A program made the position numbers and the translations under genes. Below are positions 1-12,257 of a stretch of DNA of 64,000 nt, one piece after another (the first letter of the stretch is position 1; the number at the start of each line of letters is the position of its first letter). The stretch lies in contig JAUPFP010000135.1 of the NCBI GenBank assembly GCA_036925085.1, positions 124,001 to 188,000 on the forward strand. Reading direction: 5' to 3'. The notes beneath the pieces were generated by a model. It saw only the letters and a program-made list of their open reading frames with translations. It did not search any database and was not told where the DNA came from. This DNA comes from Brachycybe producta (lineage: Eukaryota > Arthropoda > Diplopoda > Playtdesmida > Andrognathidae).

Positions 1-60
1 TTCAATTTCAACTTCAATTTCAACTTCAATTTCAACTTCAACTTAAACTTCAATTTTAAC

Positions 61-388
61 TTGAAGTTCAACTTCAATTTCAACTTAAATTTCAACTTCA
101 ATTTCAACTTCAATTTCAACTTCACTTTCAACTTCAATTTCGACTTCAGTTTCAACTTCAATTTCAACTTCAATTTCAATTTCAACTTCAATTTCAAATT
201 CAATTTCAACTTCAATTTCAACTTCAGTTTCAACTTCAATTTCAACTTCAAATTTCAACTTCAATTTCAACTTCAATTTCAACTTCAATTTAAACTGCAA
301 TTTCAATTTAAAATTCAACTTCAGTTTCAACTTCAATTTCAACTTCAATTTCAACTTCATTTTCAACTTCAATCTTAACTTCCATTTT
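61..388. repeat. A1 block, copy 1
   Basis: Marker order is the TTGAAG dyad (61-77), TTCACTTTC, CGAC at 141, a TTCAAATTTC 7-mer at 247, TAAACTGCAA at 291, then AATCTTAACTTCCATTTT (371-388). The block is the fullest form of A1. The 7-mer adds one base to the hexamer register. Confidence 0.85.
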
Positions 389-1720
389 AACTTCAATTTC
401 AACTTCAATTTCAACTTCAATTTCAACTTCAATTTTAACTTAAATTTCAACTTCAATTTCAACTTCAATTTCAACTTCAATTTCAACTTCAATTCCAACT
501 TCAATTTCAACTTCAATTTCAACTTCAATTTCAACTTCAATTTCAACTTCAATTTTAACTTCAATTTCAACTTCAATTTCAACTTCAATTTCAACTTCAA
601 TTTCAACTTCAATTTCAACTTCAATTTTAACTTCACTTTCAACTTCAATTTCAACTTCAATTTCAACTTCAATTTCAACTTCAATTTCAACTTCATTTTT
701 AACTTCAATTTCAACTTCAATTTCAACTTCAGTTTCAATTTCAATTTCAACTTCAATTTCAACTTCAATTTCAACTTCAATTTCAACTTCAATTTCAACT
801 TCAATTTCAACTTCAATTTCAACTTCAATTTCAACTTCGATTTCAACTTCAATTTCAACTTCAATTTCAACTTCAATTTAAACTGCAATTTCAATTTAAA
901 ATTCAACTTCAGTTTCAACTTCAATTTCAACTTCAATTTCAACTTCATTTTCAACTTCAATCTTAACTTCCATTTCAACTTCAATTTCAACTTCAATTTC
1001 AACTTCACTTTCAACTTCAATTTCGACTTCAGTTTCAACTTCAATTTCAACTTCAATTTCAATTTCAACTTCAATTTCAAATTCAATTTCAACTTCAATT
1101 TCAACTTCAGTTTCAACTTCAATTTCAACTTCAAATTTCAACTTCAATTTCAACTTCAATTTCAACTTCAATTTAAACTGCAATTTCAATTTAAAATTCA
1201 ACTTCAGTTTCAACTTCAATTTCAACTTCAATTTCAACTTCATTTTCAACTTCAATCTTAACTTCCATTTTAACTTCAATTTCAACTTCAATTTCAACTT
1301 CAATTTCAACTTCAATTTTAACTTAAATTTCAACTTCAATTTCAACTTCAATTTCAACTTCAATTTCAACTTCAATTCCAACTTCAATTTCAACTTCAAT
1401 TTCAACTTCAATTTCAACTTCAATTTCAACTTCAATTTTAACTTCAATTTCAACTTCAATTTCAACTTCAATTTCAACTTCAATTTCAACTTCAATTTCA
1501 ACTTCAATTTTAACTTCACTTTCAACTTCAATTTCAACTTCAATTTCAACTTCAATTTCAACTTCAATTTCAACTTCATTTTTAACTTCAATTTCAACTT
1601 CAATTTCAACTTCAGTTTCAATTTCAATTTCAACTTCAATTTCAACTTCAATTTCAACTTCAATTTCAACTTCAATTTCAACTTCAATTTCAACTTCAAT
1701 TTCAACTTCAATTTCAACTT
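112..1720. repeat. Tandem duplication, offset 883 bp (about 112-837 and 995-1720)
   Basis: At least ten variant positions match at a constant 883 bp offset, among them 141/1024, 247/1130, 371/1254, 431/1314, 491/1374, 623/1506, 694/1577 and 730/1613. The copies part at 837, where the left has TTCGAT and the right has the consensus. 883 is 147 hexamers plus one base, and the extra base is the TTCAAATTTC 7-mer inside the unit. Confidence 0.85.
995..1271. repeat. A1 block, copy 2, left end replaced
   Basis: It carries CGAC at 1024, TTCAAATTTC at 1130, TAAACTGCAA at 1174 and AATCTTAACTTCCATTTT at 1254-1271, each exactly 883 bp after the same marker in copy 1. The TTGAAG dyad is missing: where it should lie, the sequence is another CTTCCATTT tail, so the left end is a recombinant junction. 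Confidence 0.8.
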
Positions 1721-2057
1721 CAATTTCAACTTCAATTTCAACTTCAATTTCAACTTCAATTTCAACTTCAATTTCAACTTCAATTTCAACTTCAATTTCA
1801 ACTTCAATTTTAACTTCAATTTCAACTTCAATTTCAACTTCAATTTCAACTTCAATTTCAACTTCAATTTCAACTTCAATTTTAACTTCACTTTCAACTT
1901 CAATTTCAACTTCAATTTCAACTTCAATTTCAACTTCAATTTCAACTTCATTTTTAACTTCAATTTCAACTTCAATTTCAACTTCAGTTTCAATTTCAAT
2001 TTCAACTTCAATTTCAACTTCAATTTCAACTTCAATTTCAACTTCAATTTCAACTTC
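1434..2057. repeat. Tandem duplication, offset 372 bp (1434-1685 and 1806-2057)
   Basis: Markers TTTAAC at 1434/1806, TTTAACTTCACT at 1506/1878, CATTTTTAAC at 1577/1949 and CAGTTTCAATTTC at 1613/1985 all match at 372 bp, exactly 31 dodecamers. It lies next to the 883-bp duplication, so this corner has duplicated more than once. Confidence 0.8.
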
Positions 2058-2126
2058 AATTTTAACTTAAATTTCAACTTCAATTTCAACTTCAATTTCA
2101 ACTTCAATTTCAACTTCAATTTCAAC

Positions 2127-2282
2127 TTCAATTTCAAATTGAATTTCAACTTCAATTTCTACTTAAATTTTAACTTCAACTTCAATTTTAACTTTGATTT
2201 CAACTTCAATTTCAACTTCAACTTTAACTTCAAATTCAACTTTAACTTCAACTTCAACTTCAACTTCAATTTTAAATTGAAG
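2127..2282. repeat. A2 block, truncated copy 1
   Basis: It opens with the dyad TTCAATTTCAAATTGAA (2127-2143), then TTCTACTTAAATTTTAAC and TTTGATTTC, and holds the dyad CTTCAATTTTAAATTGAAG at 2264-2282. The second half of A2 (CACCTTC, ACTACAAC, TTGAAG) is absent and plain dimers follow. Confidence 0.75.
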
Positions 2283-3657
2283 TTTAACTACAATTTCAAC
2301 TTCAATTTCAACTTCAATTTCAGCTTCAATTTCAACTTCAATTTCAACTTCAATTTCAACTTCAATTTCAACTTCAATTTCAACTTCAATTTCAACTTCA
2401 ATTTCAACTTCATTTTCAACTTCAATCTTAACTTCCATTTTAACTTCAATTTCAACTTCAATTTTAACTTCACTTTCAACTTCAATTTCAACTTCAATTT
2501 CAACTTCAATTTCAACTTCAATTTCAACTTCAATTTCAACTTCAATTTTAACTTCACTTTCAACTTCAATTTCAACTTCAATTTCAACTTCAATTTCAAC
2601 TTCAATTTCAACTTCATTTTTAACTTCAATTTCAACTTCAGTTTCAACTTCAATTTCAACTTCAAATTTCAACTTCAATTTCAACTTCAATTTCAACTTC
2701 AATTTAAACTGCAATTTCAATTTAAAATTCAACTTCAGTTTCAACTCCAATTTCAACTTCAATTTCAACTTCATTTTCAACTTCAATCTTAACTTCCATT
2801 TTAACTTCAATTTCAACTTCAATTTTAACTTCACTTTCAACTTCAATTTCAACTTCAATTTCAACTTCAATTTCAACTTCAATTTCAACTTCATTTTTAA
2901 CTTCAATTTCAACTTCAATTTCAACTTCAGTTTCAATTTCAATTTCAACTTCAATTTCAACTTCAATTTCAACTTCAATTTCAACTTCAATTTCAACTTC
3001 AATTTCAACTTCAATTTCAACTTCAATTTAAACTGCAATTTCAATTTAAAATTCAACTTCAGTTTCAACTTCAATTTCAACTTCAATTTCAACTTCATTT
3101 TCAACTTCAATCTTAACTTCCATTTTAACTTCAATTTCAACTTCAATTTCAACTTCAATTTCAACTTCAATTTTAACTTAAATTTCAACTTCAATTTCAA
3201 CTTCAATTTCAACTTCAATTTCAACTTCAATTCCAACTTCAATTTCAACTTCAATTTCAACTTCAATTTCAACTTCAATTTCAACTTCAATTTTAACTTA
3301 AATTTCAACTTCAATTTCAACTTCAATTTCAACTTCAATTTCAACTTCAATTTCAACTTCAATTTTAACTTCACTTTCAACTTCAATTTCAACTTCAATT
3401 TCAACTTCAATTTCAACTTCAATTTCAACTTCATTTTCAACTTCAATTTCAACTTCAATTTCAACTTCAGTTTCAATTTCAATTTCAACTTCAATTTCAA
3501 CTTCAATTTCAACTTCAATTTCAACTTCAATTTCAACTTCAATTTCAACTTCAATTTCAACTTCAATTTCAACTTCAATTTCAACTTCAATTTCAACTTC
3601 AATTTCAACTTCAATTTCAACTTCAATTTCAACTTCAATTTCAACTTCAACTTCAAC
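2283..3657. repeat. Dimer array with two A1 tail fragments
   Basis: This is mostly plain 12-bp dimers. Two partial A1 tails carry TAAACTGCAA at 2705 and 3029 (324 bp apart, 27 dodecamers), each followed by a CATTTTC and CTTCCATTTT end. I see no gene or other feature. Confidence 0.75.
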
Positions 3658-4023
3658 TTCAATTTCAAATTGAATTTCAACTTCAATTTCTACTTAAATT
3701 TTAACTTCAACTTCAATTTTAACTTTGATTTCAACTTCAATTTCAACTTCAACTTTAACTTCAAATTCAACTTTAACTTCAACTTCAACTTCAACTTCAA
3801 TTTCAACTTCAATTTCAACTTCAATTTCAACTTCAATTTCAACTTCAATTTTAACTTCAATTTCAACTTCAATTTCACCTTCAATTTTAACTTCACTTTC
3901 AACTTCAATTTCAACTTCAATTTCAACTTTAATTTCAACTTTAAACTTCAAATTTAACTTCAATTTCAACTTTAACTACAACTTCAACTTAAACTTCAAT
4001 TTTAACTTGAAGTTCAACTTCAA
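3658..4023. repeat. A2 block, copy 2, central dyad missing
   Basis: From the opening dyad (3658) to the closing TTGAAG (4007) is 349 bp, 96 bp (8 dodecamers) less than the standard 445. The missing part includes the central dyad CTTCAATTTTAAATTGAAG. CACCTTC, the TTCAAAC 7-mer and ACTACAAC are present. Confidence 0.8.
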
Positions 4024-4150
4024 TTTCATCTTCAATTTCAACTTCAATTTCAACTTCAATCTCAACTTCAATTTCAACTTTAATTTCAACTACAGTTTCA
4101 ACTTCAATTTCAACTTCAATTTCAACTTCAATTTCAACTTCAACTTCAAA

Positions 4151-4400
4151 TTCAAACTAAATTTCAACTTCAACTTCAATGTCAACTTCAATTTCAACTT
4201 CAATTTCAACTTCAATTTCTACTTCAATTTCAACTTCAATTTCAACTTCAATTTCAACTTCAATTTCAACTTCAATTTCAAATTCTACTTCAACTTCAAT
4301 TTCAACTTCAATTTCAACTTTAATTTCAACTTCAATTTCAACTTCAATTTCAACTTCAATTTCAACTTCAATTTCAACTTCAATTTCAACTTAAATTTCA
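4151..4400. repeat. A4 block, copy 1 (TTCAAACTAAATTT)
   Basis: It opens with TTCAAACTAAATTT and CAATGTC, then dimers with TTCTAC and TTTAAT variants. CAATGTC gives one of the few + strand ATGs here; the Ser-Ile-Ser-Thr frame it opens (4179-4394) is a repeat by-product. Two other copies start at 11,929 and 16,068. Confidence 0.7.
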
Positions 4401-4780
4401 ACTTCAATTTCAACTTCAATTTCAACTTCAATTTCAACTTCAATTTCAACTTCAATTTCTACTTCAATTTTAACTTTAACTTCAATTTCAACTTTGATTT
4501 CAACTTCAATTTAAACTTCAACTTTAACTTCAACTTCAACTTTAACTTCAACTTCAACTTCAACTTCAATTTTAAATTGAAGTTTAACTTCAATTTCAAC
4601 TTCAATTTCAACTTTAATTTCAACTTCAATTTCAACTTCAATTTCAACTTCAATTTCAACTTCAATTTTAACTTTAATTTCAACTTCAATTTCAACTTCA
4701 ATTTCAACTTCAATTTCAACTTCAATTTCAACTTCAATTTCAACTTCAATTTCAACTTCAATTTCAACTTCAATTTCAAC

Positions 4781-5242
4781 TTCAATTTCAAATTGAATTT
4801 CAACTTCAATTTCTACTTAAATTTTAACTTCAACTTCAATTTCAACTTTGATTTCAACTTCAATTTCAACTTCAACTTTAACTTCAAATTCAACTTTAAC
4901 TTCAACTTCAACTTCAACTTCAATTCTAAATTGAAGTTTAACTTCAATTTCAACTTCAATTTCAACTTCAATTTCAACTTCAATTTCAACTTCAATTTCA
5001 ACTTCAATTTCAACTTCAATTTCAACTTCAATTTCAACTTCAATTTCAACTTCAATTTCAACTTCAATTTTAACTTCAATTTCAACTTCAATTTCACCTT
5101 CAATTTTAACTTCACTTTCAACTTCAATTTCAACTTCAATTTCAACTTTAATTTCAACTTCAAACTTCAAATTTAACTTCAACTTCAACTTTAACTACAA
5201 CTTCAACTTAAACTTCAATTTTAACTTGAAGTTCAACTTCAA
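4781..5242. repeat. A2 block, copy 3, standard 445-bp form
   Basis: The opening dyad is at 4781 and the closing TTGAAG dyad at 5226. The central dyad (4918-4936) has CTA instead of TTA in its 3-nt spacer, with both 8-nt arms intact. CACCTTC, the TTCAAACTTCAAATTTAAC register shift and ACTACAAC follow in order. Confidence 0.85.
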
Positions 5243-5735
5243 TTTCATCTTCAATTTCAACTTCAATTTCAACTTCAATCTCAACTTCAATTTCAACTTC
5301 AATTTCAACTTCAATTTCAACTTCAATTTCAACTTCAATTTCAACTTAAATTTCAACTTCAATTTCAACTTCAATTTCAACTTCAATTTCAACTTCAATT
5401 TCAACTTCAATTTCTACTTCAATTTTAACTTTAACTTCAATTTCAACTTTGATTTCAACTTCAATTTAAACTTCAACTTTAACTTCAACTTCAACTTTAA
5501 CTTCAACTTCAACTTCAACTTCAATTTTAAATTGAAGTTTAACTTCAATTTCAACTTCAATTTCAACTTTAATTTCAACTTCAATTTCAACTTCAATTTC
5601 AACTTCAATTTCAACTTCAATTTCAACTTTAATTTCAACTTCAATTTCAACTTCAATTTCAACTTCAATTTCAACTTCAATTTCAACTTCAATTTCAACT
5701 TCAATTTCAACTTCAATTTCAACTTCAATTTCAAC

Positions 5736-5993
5736 TTCAATTTCAAATTGAATTTCAACTTCAATTTCTACTTAAATTTTAACTTCAACTTCAATTTCAA
5801 CTTTGATTTCAACTTCAATTTCAACTTCAATTTCAACTTCAATTTCACCTTCAATTTTAACTTCACTTTCAACTTCAATTTCAACTTCAATTTCAACTTT
5901 AATTTCAACTTCAAACTTCAAATTTAACTTCAACTTCAACTTTAACTACAACTTCAACTTAAACTTCAATTTTAACTTGAAGTTCAACTTCAA
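5736..5993. repeat. A2 block, copy 4, internally deleted
   Basis: Opening dyad to closing TTGAAG is 241 bp (5736 to 5977), which is 204 bp or 17 dodecamers less than the standard form. TTTGATTTC joins almost directly to CACCTTC and the central dyad is lost. Confidence 0.8.
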
Positions 5994-6000
5994 TTTCATC

Positions 6001-6462
6001 TTCAATTTCAAATTGAATTTCAACTTCAATTTCTACTTAAATTTTAACTTCAACTTCAATTTCAACTTTGATTTCAACTTCAATTTCAACTTCAACTTTA
6101 ACTTCAACTTCAACTTTAACTTCAACTTCAACTTCAACTTCAATTTTAAATTGAAGTTTAACTTCAATTTCAACTTCAATTTCAACTTCAATTTCAACTT
6201 CAATTTCAACTTCAATTTCAACTTCAATTTCAACTTCAATTTCAACTTCAATTTCAACTTCAATTTCAACTTCAATTTCAACTTCAATTTTAACTTCAAT
6301 TTCAACTTCAATTTCACCTTCAATTTTAACTTCACTTTCAACTTCAATTTCAACTTCAATTTCAACTTTAATTTCAACTTCAAACTTCAAATTTAACTTC
6401 AACTTCAACTTTAACTACAACTTCAACTTAAACTTCAATTTTAACTTGAAGTTCAACTTCAA
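6001..6462. repeat. A2 block, copy 5, standard 445-bp form
   Basis: It starts only 7 bp after the closing dyad of the preceding copy. The central dyad is at 6138, and TTGAAG lies 445 bp after the opening dyad. It matches copy 3 at an offset of 1,220 bp. Confidence 0.85.
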
Positions 6463-6955
6463 TTTCATCTTCAATTTCAACTTCAATTTCAACTTCAATC
6501 TCAACTTCAATTTCAACTTCAATTTCAACTTCAATTTCAACTTCAATTTCAACTTCAATTTCAACTTAAATTTCAACTTCAATTTCAACTTCAATTTCAA
6601 CTTCAATTTCAACTTCAATTTCAACTTCAATTTCTACTTCAATTTTAACTTTAACTTCAATTTCAACTTTGATTTCAACTTCAATTTAAACTTCAACTTT
6701 AACTTCAACTTCAACTTTAACTTCAACTTCAACTTCAACTTCAATTTTAAATTGAAGTTTAACTTCAATTTCAACTTCAATTTCAACTTTAATTTCAACT
6801 TCAATTTCAACTTCAATTTCAACTTCAATTTCAACTTCAATTTCAACTTTAATTTCAACTTCAATTTCAACTTCAATTTCAACTTCAATTTCAACTTCAA
6901 TTTCAACTTCAATTTCAACTTCAATTTCAACTTCAATTTCAACTTCAATTTCAAC

Positions 6956-7417
6956 TTCAATTTCAAATTGAATTTCAACTTCAATTTCTACTTAAATTTT
7001 AACTTCAACTTCAATTTCAACTTTGATTTCAACTTCAATTTCAACTTCAACTTTAACTTCAAATTCAACTTTAACTTCAACTTCAACTTCAACTTCAATT
7101 TTAAATTGAAGTTTAACTTCAATTTCAACTTCAATTTCAACTTCAATTTCAACTTCAATTTCAACTTCAATTTCAACTTCAATTTCAACTTCAATTTCAA
7201 CTTCAATTTCAACTTCAATTTCAACTTCAATTTCAACTTCAATTTTAACTTCAATTTCAACTTCAATTTCACCTTCAATTTTAACTTCACTTTCAACTTC
7301 AATTTCAACTTCAATTTCAACTTTAATTTCAACTTCAAACTTCAAATTTAACTTCAACTTCAACTTTAACTACAACTTCAACTTAAACTTCAATTTTAAC
7401 TTGAAGTTCAACTTCAA
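6956..7417. repeat. A2 block, copy 6, standard 445-bp form
   Basis: The opening dyad is at 6956, the central dyad at 7093 and the closing TTGAAG dyad at 7401. It lies 955 bp after copy 5; that unit is 159 hexamers plus the single base of its one TTCAAAC 7-mer. Confidence 0.85.
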
Positions 7418-7742
7418 TTTCATCTTCAATTTCAACTTCAATTTCAACTTCAATCTCAACTTCAATTTCAACTTTAATTTCAACTTCAATTTCTACTTCA
7501 ATTTCAAATTCAATTTCAACTTCAATTTCTACTTCAATTTTAACTTCAACTTCAATTTCAACTTTGATTTCAACTTCAATTTCAACTTCAACTTTAACTT
7601 CAACTTCAACTTTAACTTCAACTTCAACTTCAACTTCAATTTTAAATTGAAGTTTAACTTCAATTTCAACTTCAATTTCAACTTCAATTTCAACTTCAAT
7701 TTCAACTTCAATTTCAATTTCAATTTCAACTTCAATTTCAAC

Positions 7743-8192
7743 TTCAATTTCAAATTGAATTTCAACTTCAATTTCTACTTAAATTTTAACTTCAACTTCA
7801 ATTTCAACTTTGATTTCAACTTCAATTTCAACTTCAACTTTAACTTCAAATTCAACTTTAACTTCAACTTCAACTTCAACTTCAATTTTAAATTGAAGTT
7901 TAACTTCAATTTCAACTTCAATTTCAACTTCAATTTCAACTTCAATTTCAACTTCAATTTCAACTTCAATTTCAACTTCAATTTCAACTTCAATTTCAAC
8001 TTCAATTTCAACTTCAATTTTAACTTCAATTTCAACTTCAATTTCACCTTCAATTTTAACTTCACTTTCAACTTCAATTTCAACTTCAATTTCAACTTTA
8101 ATTTCAACTTCAAACTTCAAATTTAACTTCAACTTCAACTTTAACTACAACTTCAACTTAAACTTCAATTTTAACTTGAAGTTCAACTTCAA
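7743..8192. repeat. A2 block, copy 7, one dodecamer short
   Basis: The span from opening dyad to closing TTGAAG is 433 bp, exactly 12 bp less than the standard form. The central dyad is at 7880 and the closing dyad at 8176. Confidence 0.85.
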
Positions 8193-8709
8193 TTTCATCT
8201 TCAATTTCAACTTTAATTTCAACTTCAATTTCTACTTCAATTTCAAATTCAATTTCAACTTCAATTTCTACTTCAATTTTAACTTCAACTTCAATTTCAA
8301 CTTTGATTTCAACTTCAATTTCAACTTCAACTTTAACTTCAACTTCAACTTTAACTTCAACTTCAACTTCAACTTCAATTTTAAATTGAAGTTTAACTTC
8401 AATTTCAACTTCAATTTCAACTTCAATTTCAACTTCAATTTCAAATTCAATTTCAACTTCAATTTCAACTTCAATTTCAACTTCAATTTCAACTTCATTT
8501 TCAACTTCAATTTTAACTTCCATTTTAACTTCAATTTCAACTTCAATTTTAACTTAAATTTCAACTTCAATTTCAACTTCCATTTCAACTTCAATTTCAA
8601 CTTCAATTTCAACTTCAATTTCAACTTCAATTTCAACTTCAATTTCAACTTCAATTTCAACTTCAATTTCAACTTCAATTTCAACTTCAACTTCAACTTC
8701 AATTTTAAC
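8193..8709. repeat. Dimer array with one CTTCAATTTTAAATTGAAG dyad
   Basis: It holds TTCTACTTC, TTTGATTTC and the 19-bp dyad at 8373-8391, in the arrangement also found around 7529-7652 and 14208-14343. It lacks the opening A2 dyad. A CTTCCATTTT tail lies at about 8,518. I see no gene. Confidence 0.7.
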
Positions 8710-9037
8710 TTGAAGTTCAACTTCAATTTCAACTTAAATTTCAACTTCAATTTCAACTTCAATTTCAACTTCACTTTCAACTTCAATTTCGACTTCAGTT
8801 TCAACTTCAATTTCAACTTCAATTTCAATTTCAACTTCAATTTCAAATTCAATTTCAACTTCAATTTCAACTTCAATTTCAACTTCAGTTTCAACTTCAA
8901 TTTCAACTTCAAATTTCAACTTCAATTTCAACTTCAATTTAAACTGCAATTTCAATTTAAAATTCAACTTCAGTTTCAACTTCAATTTCAACTTCAATTT
9001 CAACTTCATTTTCAACTTCAATCTTAACTTCCATTTT
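8710..9037. repeat. A1 block, copy 3
   Basis: It has the TTGAAG dyad at 8710, CGAC at 8790 and a CTTCCATTTT end at 9037. It forms the left part of the 1,357-bp duplication. Confidence 0.85.
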
Positions 9038-10066
9038 AACTTCAATTTCAACTTCAATTTCAACTTCAATTTTAACTTAAATTTCAACTTCAATTTCAAC
9101 TTCAATTTCAACTTCAATTTCAACTTCAATTCCAACTTCAATTTCAACTTCAATTTCAACTTCAATTTCAACTTCAATTTCAACTTCAATTTTAACTTCA
9201 ATTTCAACTTCAATTTCAACTTCAATTTCAACTTCAATTTCAACTTCAATTTTAACTTCACTTTCAACTTCAATTTCAACTTCAATTTCAACTTCAATTT
9301 CAACTTCAATTTCAACTTCAATTTCAACTTCAATTTCAACTTCAATTTCAACTTCAATTTCAACTTCAATTTCAACTTCAGTTTCAATTTCAATTTCAAC
9401 TTCAATTTCAACTTCAATTTCAACTTCAATTTCAACTTCAATTTCAACTTCAATTTCTACTTCAAGTTCAACTTCAACTTCTACTTTAACTACAATTTCA
9501 ACTTTAACTTCAACTTAAACTTAAACTTCAACTTCAACTTCAACTTCGACTTCAACTTCAATTTCAACTTCAATTTCAACTTCAATTTCAACTTTAATTT
9601 CAACTTCAATTTCAACTTCAATTTCAACTTCAATTTCAACTTCAATTTCAAATTCAATTTCAACTTCAATTTCTACTTCAATTTTAACTTTAACTTCAAT
9701 TTCAACTTTGATTTCAACTTCAATTTAAACTTCAACTTTAACTTTAACTTCAACTTTAACTTCAACTTCAACTTCAACTTCAATTTTAAATTGAAGTTTA
9801 ACTTCAATTTCAACTTCAATTTCAACTTCAATTTCAACTTCAATTTCAACTTCAATTTCAACTTCAATTTCAACTTCAATTTCAACTTTAATTTCAACTT
9901 CAATTTCAACTTTAATTTCAACTTCAATTTCAACTTCAATTTCAACTTCAATTTCAACTTCAATTTCAACTTCAATTTCAACTTCAATTTCAACTTCAAT
10001 TTCAACTTCAATTTCAACTTCAATTTCAACTTCAATTTCAACTTCAACTTAAACTTCAATTTTAAC

Positions 10067-10394
10067 TTGAAGTTCAACTTCAATTTCAACTTAAATTTCA
10101 ACTTCAATTTCAACTTCAATTTCAACTTCACTTTCAACTTCAATTTCGACTTCAGTTTCAACTTCAATTTCAACTTCAATTTCAATTTCAACTTCAATTT
10201 CAAATTCAATTTCAACTTCAATTTCAACTTCAATTTCAACTTCAGTTTCAACTTCAATTTCAACTTCAAATTTCAACTTCAATTTCAACTTCAATTTAAA
10301 CTGCAATTTCAATTTAAAATTCAACTTCAGTTTCAACTTCAATTTCAACTTCAATTTCAACTTCATTTTCAACTTCAATCTTAACTTCCATTTT
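10067..10394. repeat. A1 block, copy 4
   Basis: It is the duplicate of the block at 8710 with no marker difference that I can see. CGAC is at 10147, and the following array carries the same AATTCCAAC variant. Confidence 0.85.
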
Positions 10395-11339
10395 AACTTC
10401 AATTTCAACTTCAATTTCAACTTCAATTTTAACTTAAATTTCAACTTCAATTTCAACTTCAATTTCAACTTCAATTTCAACTTCAATTCCAACTTCAATT
10501 TCAACTTCAATTTCAACTTCAATTTCAACTTCAATTTCAACTTCAATTTTAACTTCAATTTCAACTTCAATTTCAACTTCAATTTCAACTTCAATTTCAA
10601 CTTCAATTTTAACTTCACTTTCAACTTCAATTTCAACTTCAATTTCAACTTCAATTTCAACTTCAATTTCAACTTCAATTTCAACTTCAATTTCAACTTC
10701 AATTTCAACTTCAATTTCAACTTCAATTTCAACTTCAGTTTCAATTTCAATTTCAACTTCAATTTCAACTTCAATTTCAACTTCAATTTCAACTTCAATT
10801 TCAACTTCAATTTCTACTTCAAGTTCAACTTCAACTTCTACTTTAACTACAATTTCAACTTTAACTTCAACTTAAACTTAAACTTCAACTTCAACTTCAA
10901 CTTCGACTTCAACTTCAATTTCAACTTCAATTTCAACTTCAATTTCAACTTTAATTTCAACTTCAATTTCAACTTCAATTTCAACTTCAATTTCAACTTC
11001 AATTTCAAATTCAATTTCAACTTCAATTTCTACTTCAATTTTAACTTTAACTTCAATTTCAACTTTGATTTCAACTTCAATTTAAACTTCAACTTTAACT
11101 TTAACTTCAACTTTAACTTCAACTTCAACTTCAACTTCAATTTTAAATTGAAGTTTAACTTCAATTTCAACTTCAATTTCAACTTCAATTTCAACTTCAA
11201 TTTCAACTTCAATTTCAACTTCAATTTCAACTTCAATTTCAACTTTAATTTCAACTTCAATTTCAACTTTAATTTCAACTTCAATTTCAACTTCAATTTC
11301 AACTTCAATTTCAACTTCAATTTCAACTTCAATTTCAAC

Positions 11340-11801
11340 TTCAATTTCAAATTGAATTTCAACTTCAATTTCTACTTAAATTTTAACTTCAACTTCAATT
11401 TCAACTTTGATTTCAACTTCAATTTCAACTTCAACTTTAACTTCAAATTCAACTTTAACTTCAACTTCAACTTCAACTTCAATTTTAAATTGAAGTTTAA
11501 CTTCAATTTCAACTTCAATTTCAACTTCAATTTCAACTTCAATTTCAACTTCAATTTCAACTTCAATTTCAACTTCAATTTCAACTTCAATTTCAACTTC
11601 AATTTCAACTTCAATTTCAACTTCAATTTTAACTTCAATTTCAACTTCAATTTCACCTTCAATTTTAACTTCACTTTCAACTTCAATTTCAACTTCAATT
11701 TCAACTTTAATGTCAACTTCAAACTTCAAATTTAACTTCAACTTCAACTTTAACTACAACTTCAACTTAAACTTCAATTTTAACTTGAAGTTCAACTTCA
11801 A
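11340..11801. repeat. A2 block, copy 8, standard 445-bp form
   Basis: The opening dyad is at 11340, the central dyad at 11477 and the closing TTGAAG at 11785. A private change gives TTAATGTCAAC near 11,708, where the other copies have TTAATTTCAAC. Confidence 0.85.
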
Positions 11802-11928
11802 TTTCATCTTCAATTTCAACTTCAATTTCAACTTCAATCTCAACTTCAATTTCAACTTTAATTTCAACTACAATTTCAACTTCAATTTCAACTTCAATTT
11901 CAACTTCAATTTCAACTTCAACTTCAAA

Positions 11929-12257
11929 TTCAAACTAAATTTCAACTTCAACTTCAATGTCAACTTCAATTTCAACTTCAATTTCAACTTCAATTTCTAC
12001 TTCAATTTCAACTTCAATTTCAACTACAATTTCAACTTCAATTTCAACTTCAATTTCAACTTCTACTTCAACTTCAATTTCAACTTCAATTTCAACTTTA
12101 ATTTCAACTTCAATTTTAACTTCAATTTCAACTTCAATTTCAACTTCAATTTCAACTTCAATTTCAACTTCAATTTCAACTTCAATTTCAACTTCAATTT
12201 CAACTTCAATTTCAACTTCAATTTCAACTTCAATTTCAACTTCAATTTCAACTTCAA
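11929..12257. repeat. A4 block, copy 2
   Basis: It opens with TTCAAACTAAATTT and CAATGTC as at 4151, followed by a longer dimer run. A TTCTACTTTAAC variant near 12,355 lies just beyond it, before a central dyad at 12,402. Confidence 0.7.

Larger units (their letters stand above)
8700..11339. repeat. Tandem duplication, offset 1,357 bp (about 8,700-9,982 and 10,057-11,339)
   Basis: TTGAAG (8710/10067), CGAC (8790/10147), the CTTCCATTTT end (9037/10394), the unusual TTCTACTTCAAGTTC segment (about 9,455/10,812) and the 19-bp dyad (9778/11135) all recur at 1,357 bp. Left of the unit the copies differ (TTCAAC versus TTAAAC). On the right they part where the second copy enters the A2 opening dyad at 11,340. 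Confidence 0.88.

Noticed and set aside
4179-4394. A gene starting at the + strand ATG in CAATGTC (also 11,957, 16,096, 40,746, 61,259)
   Set aside because: The ATG arises from one base change in the repeat, and what follows is only Ser-Ile-Ser-Thr repeat that passes into other frames.
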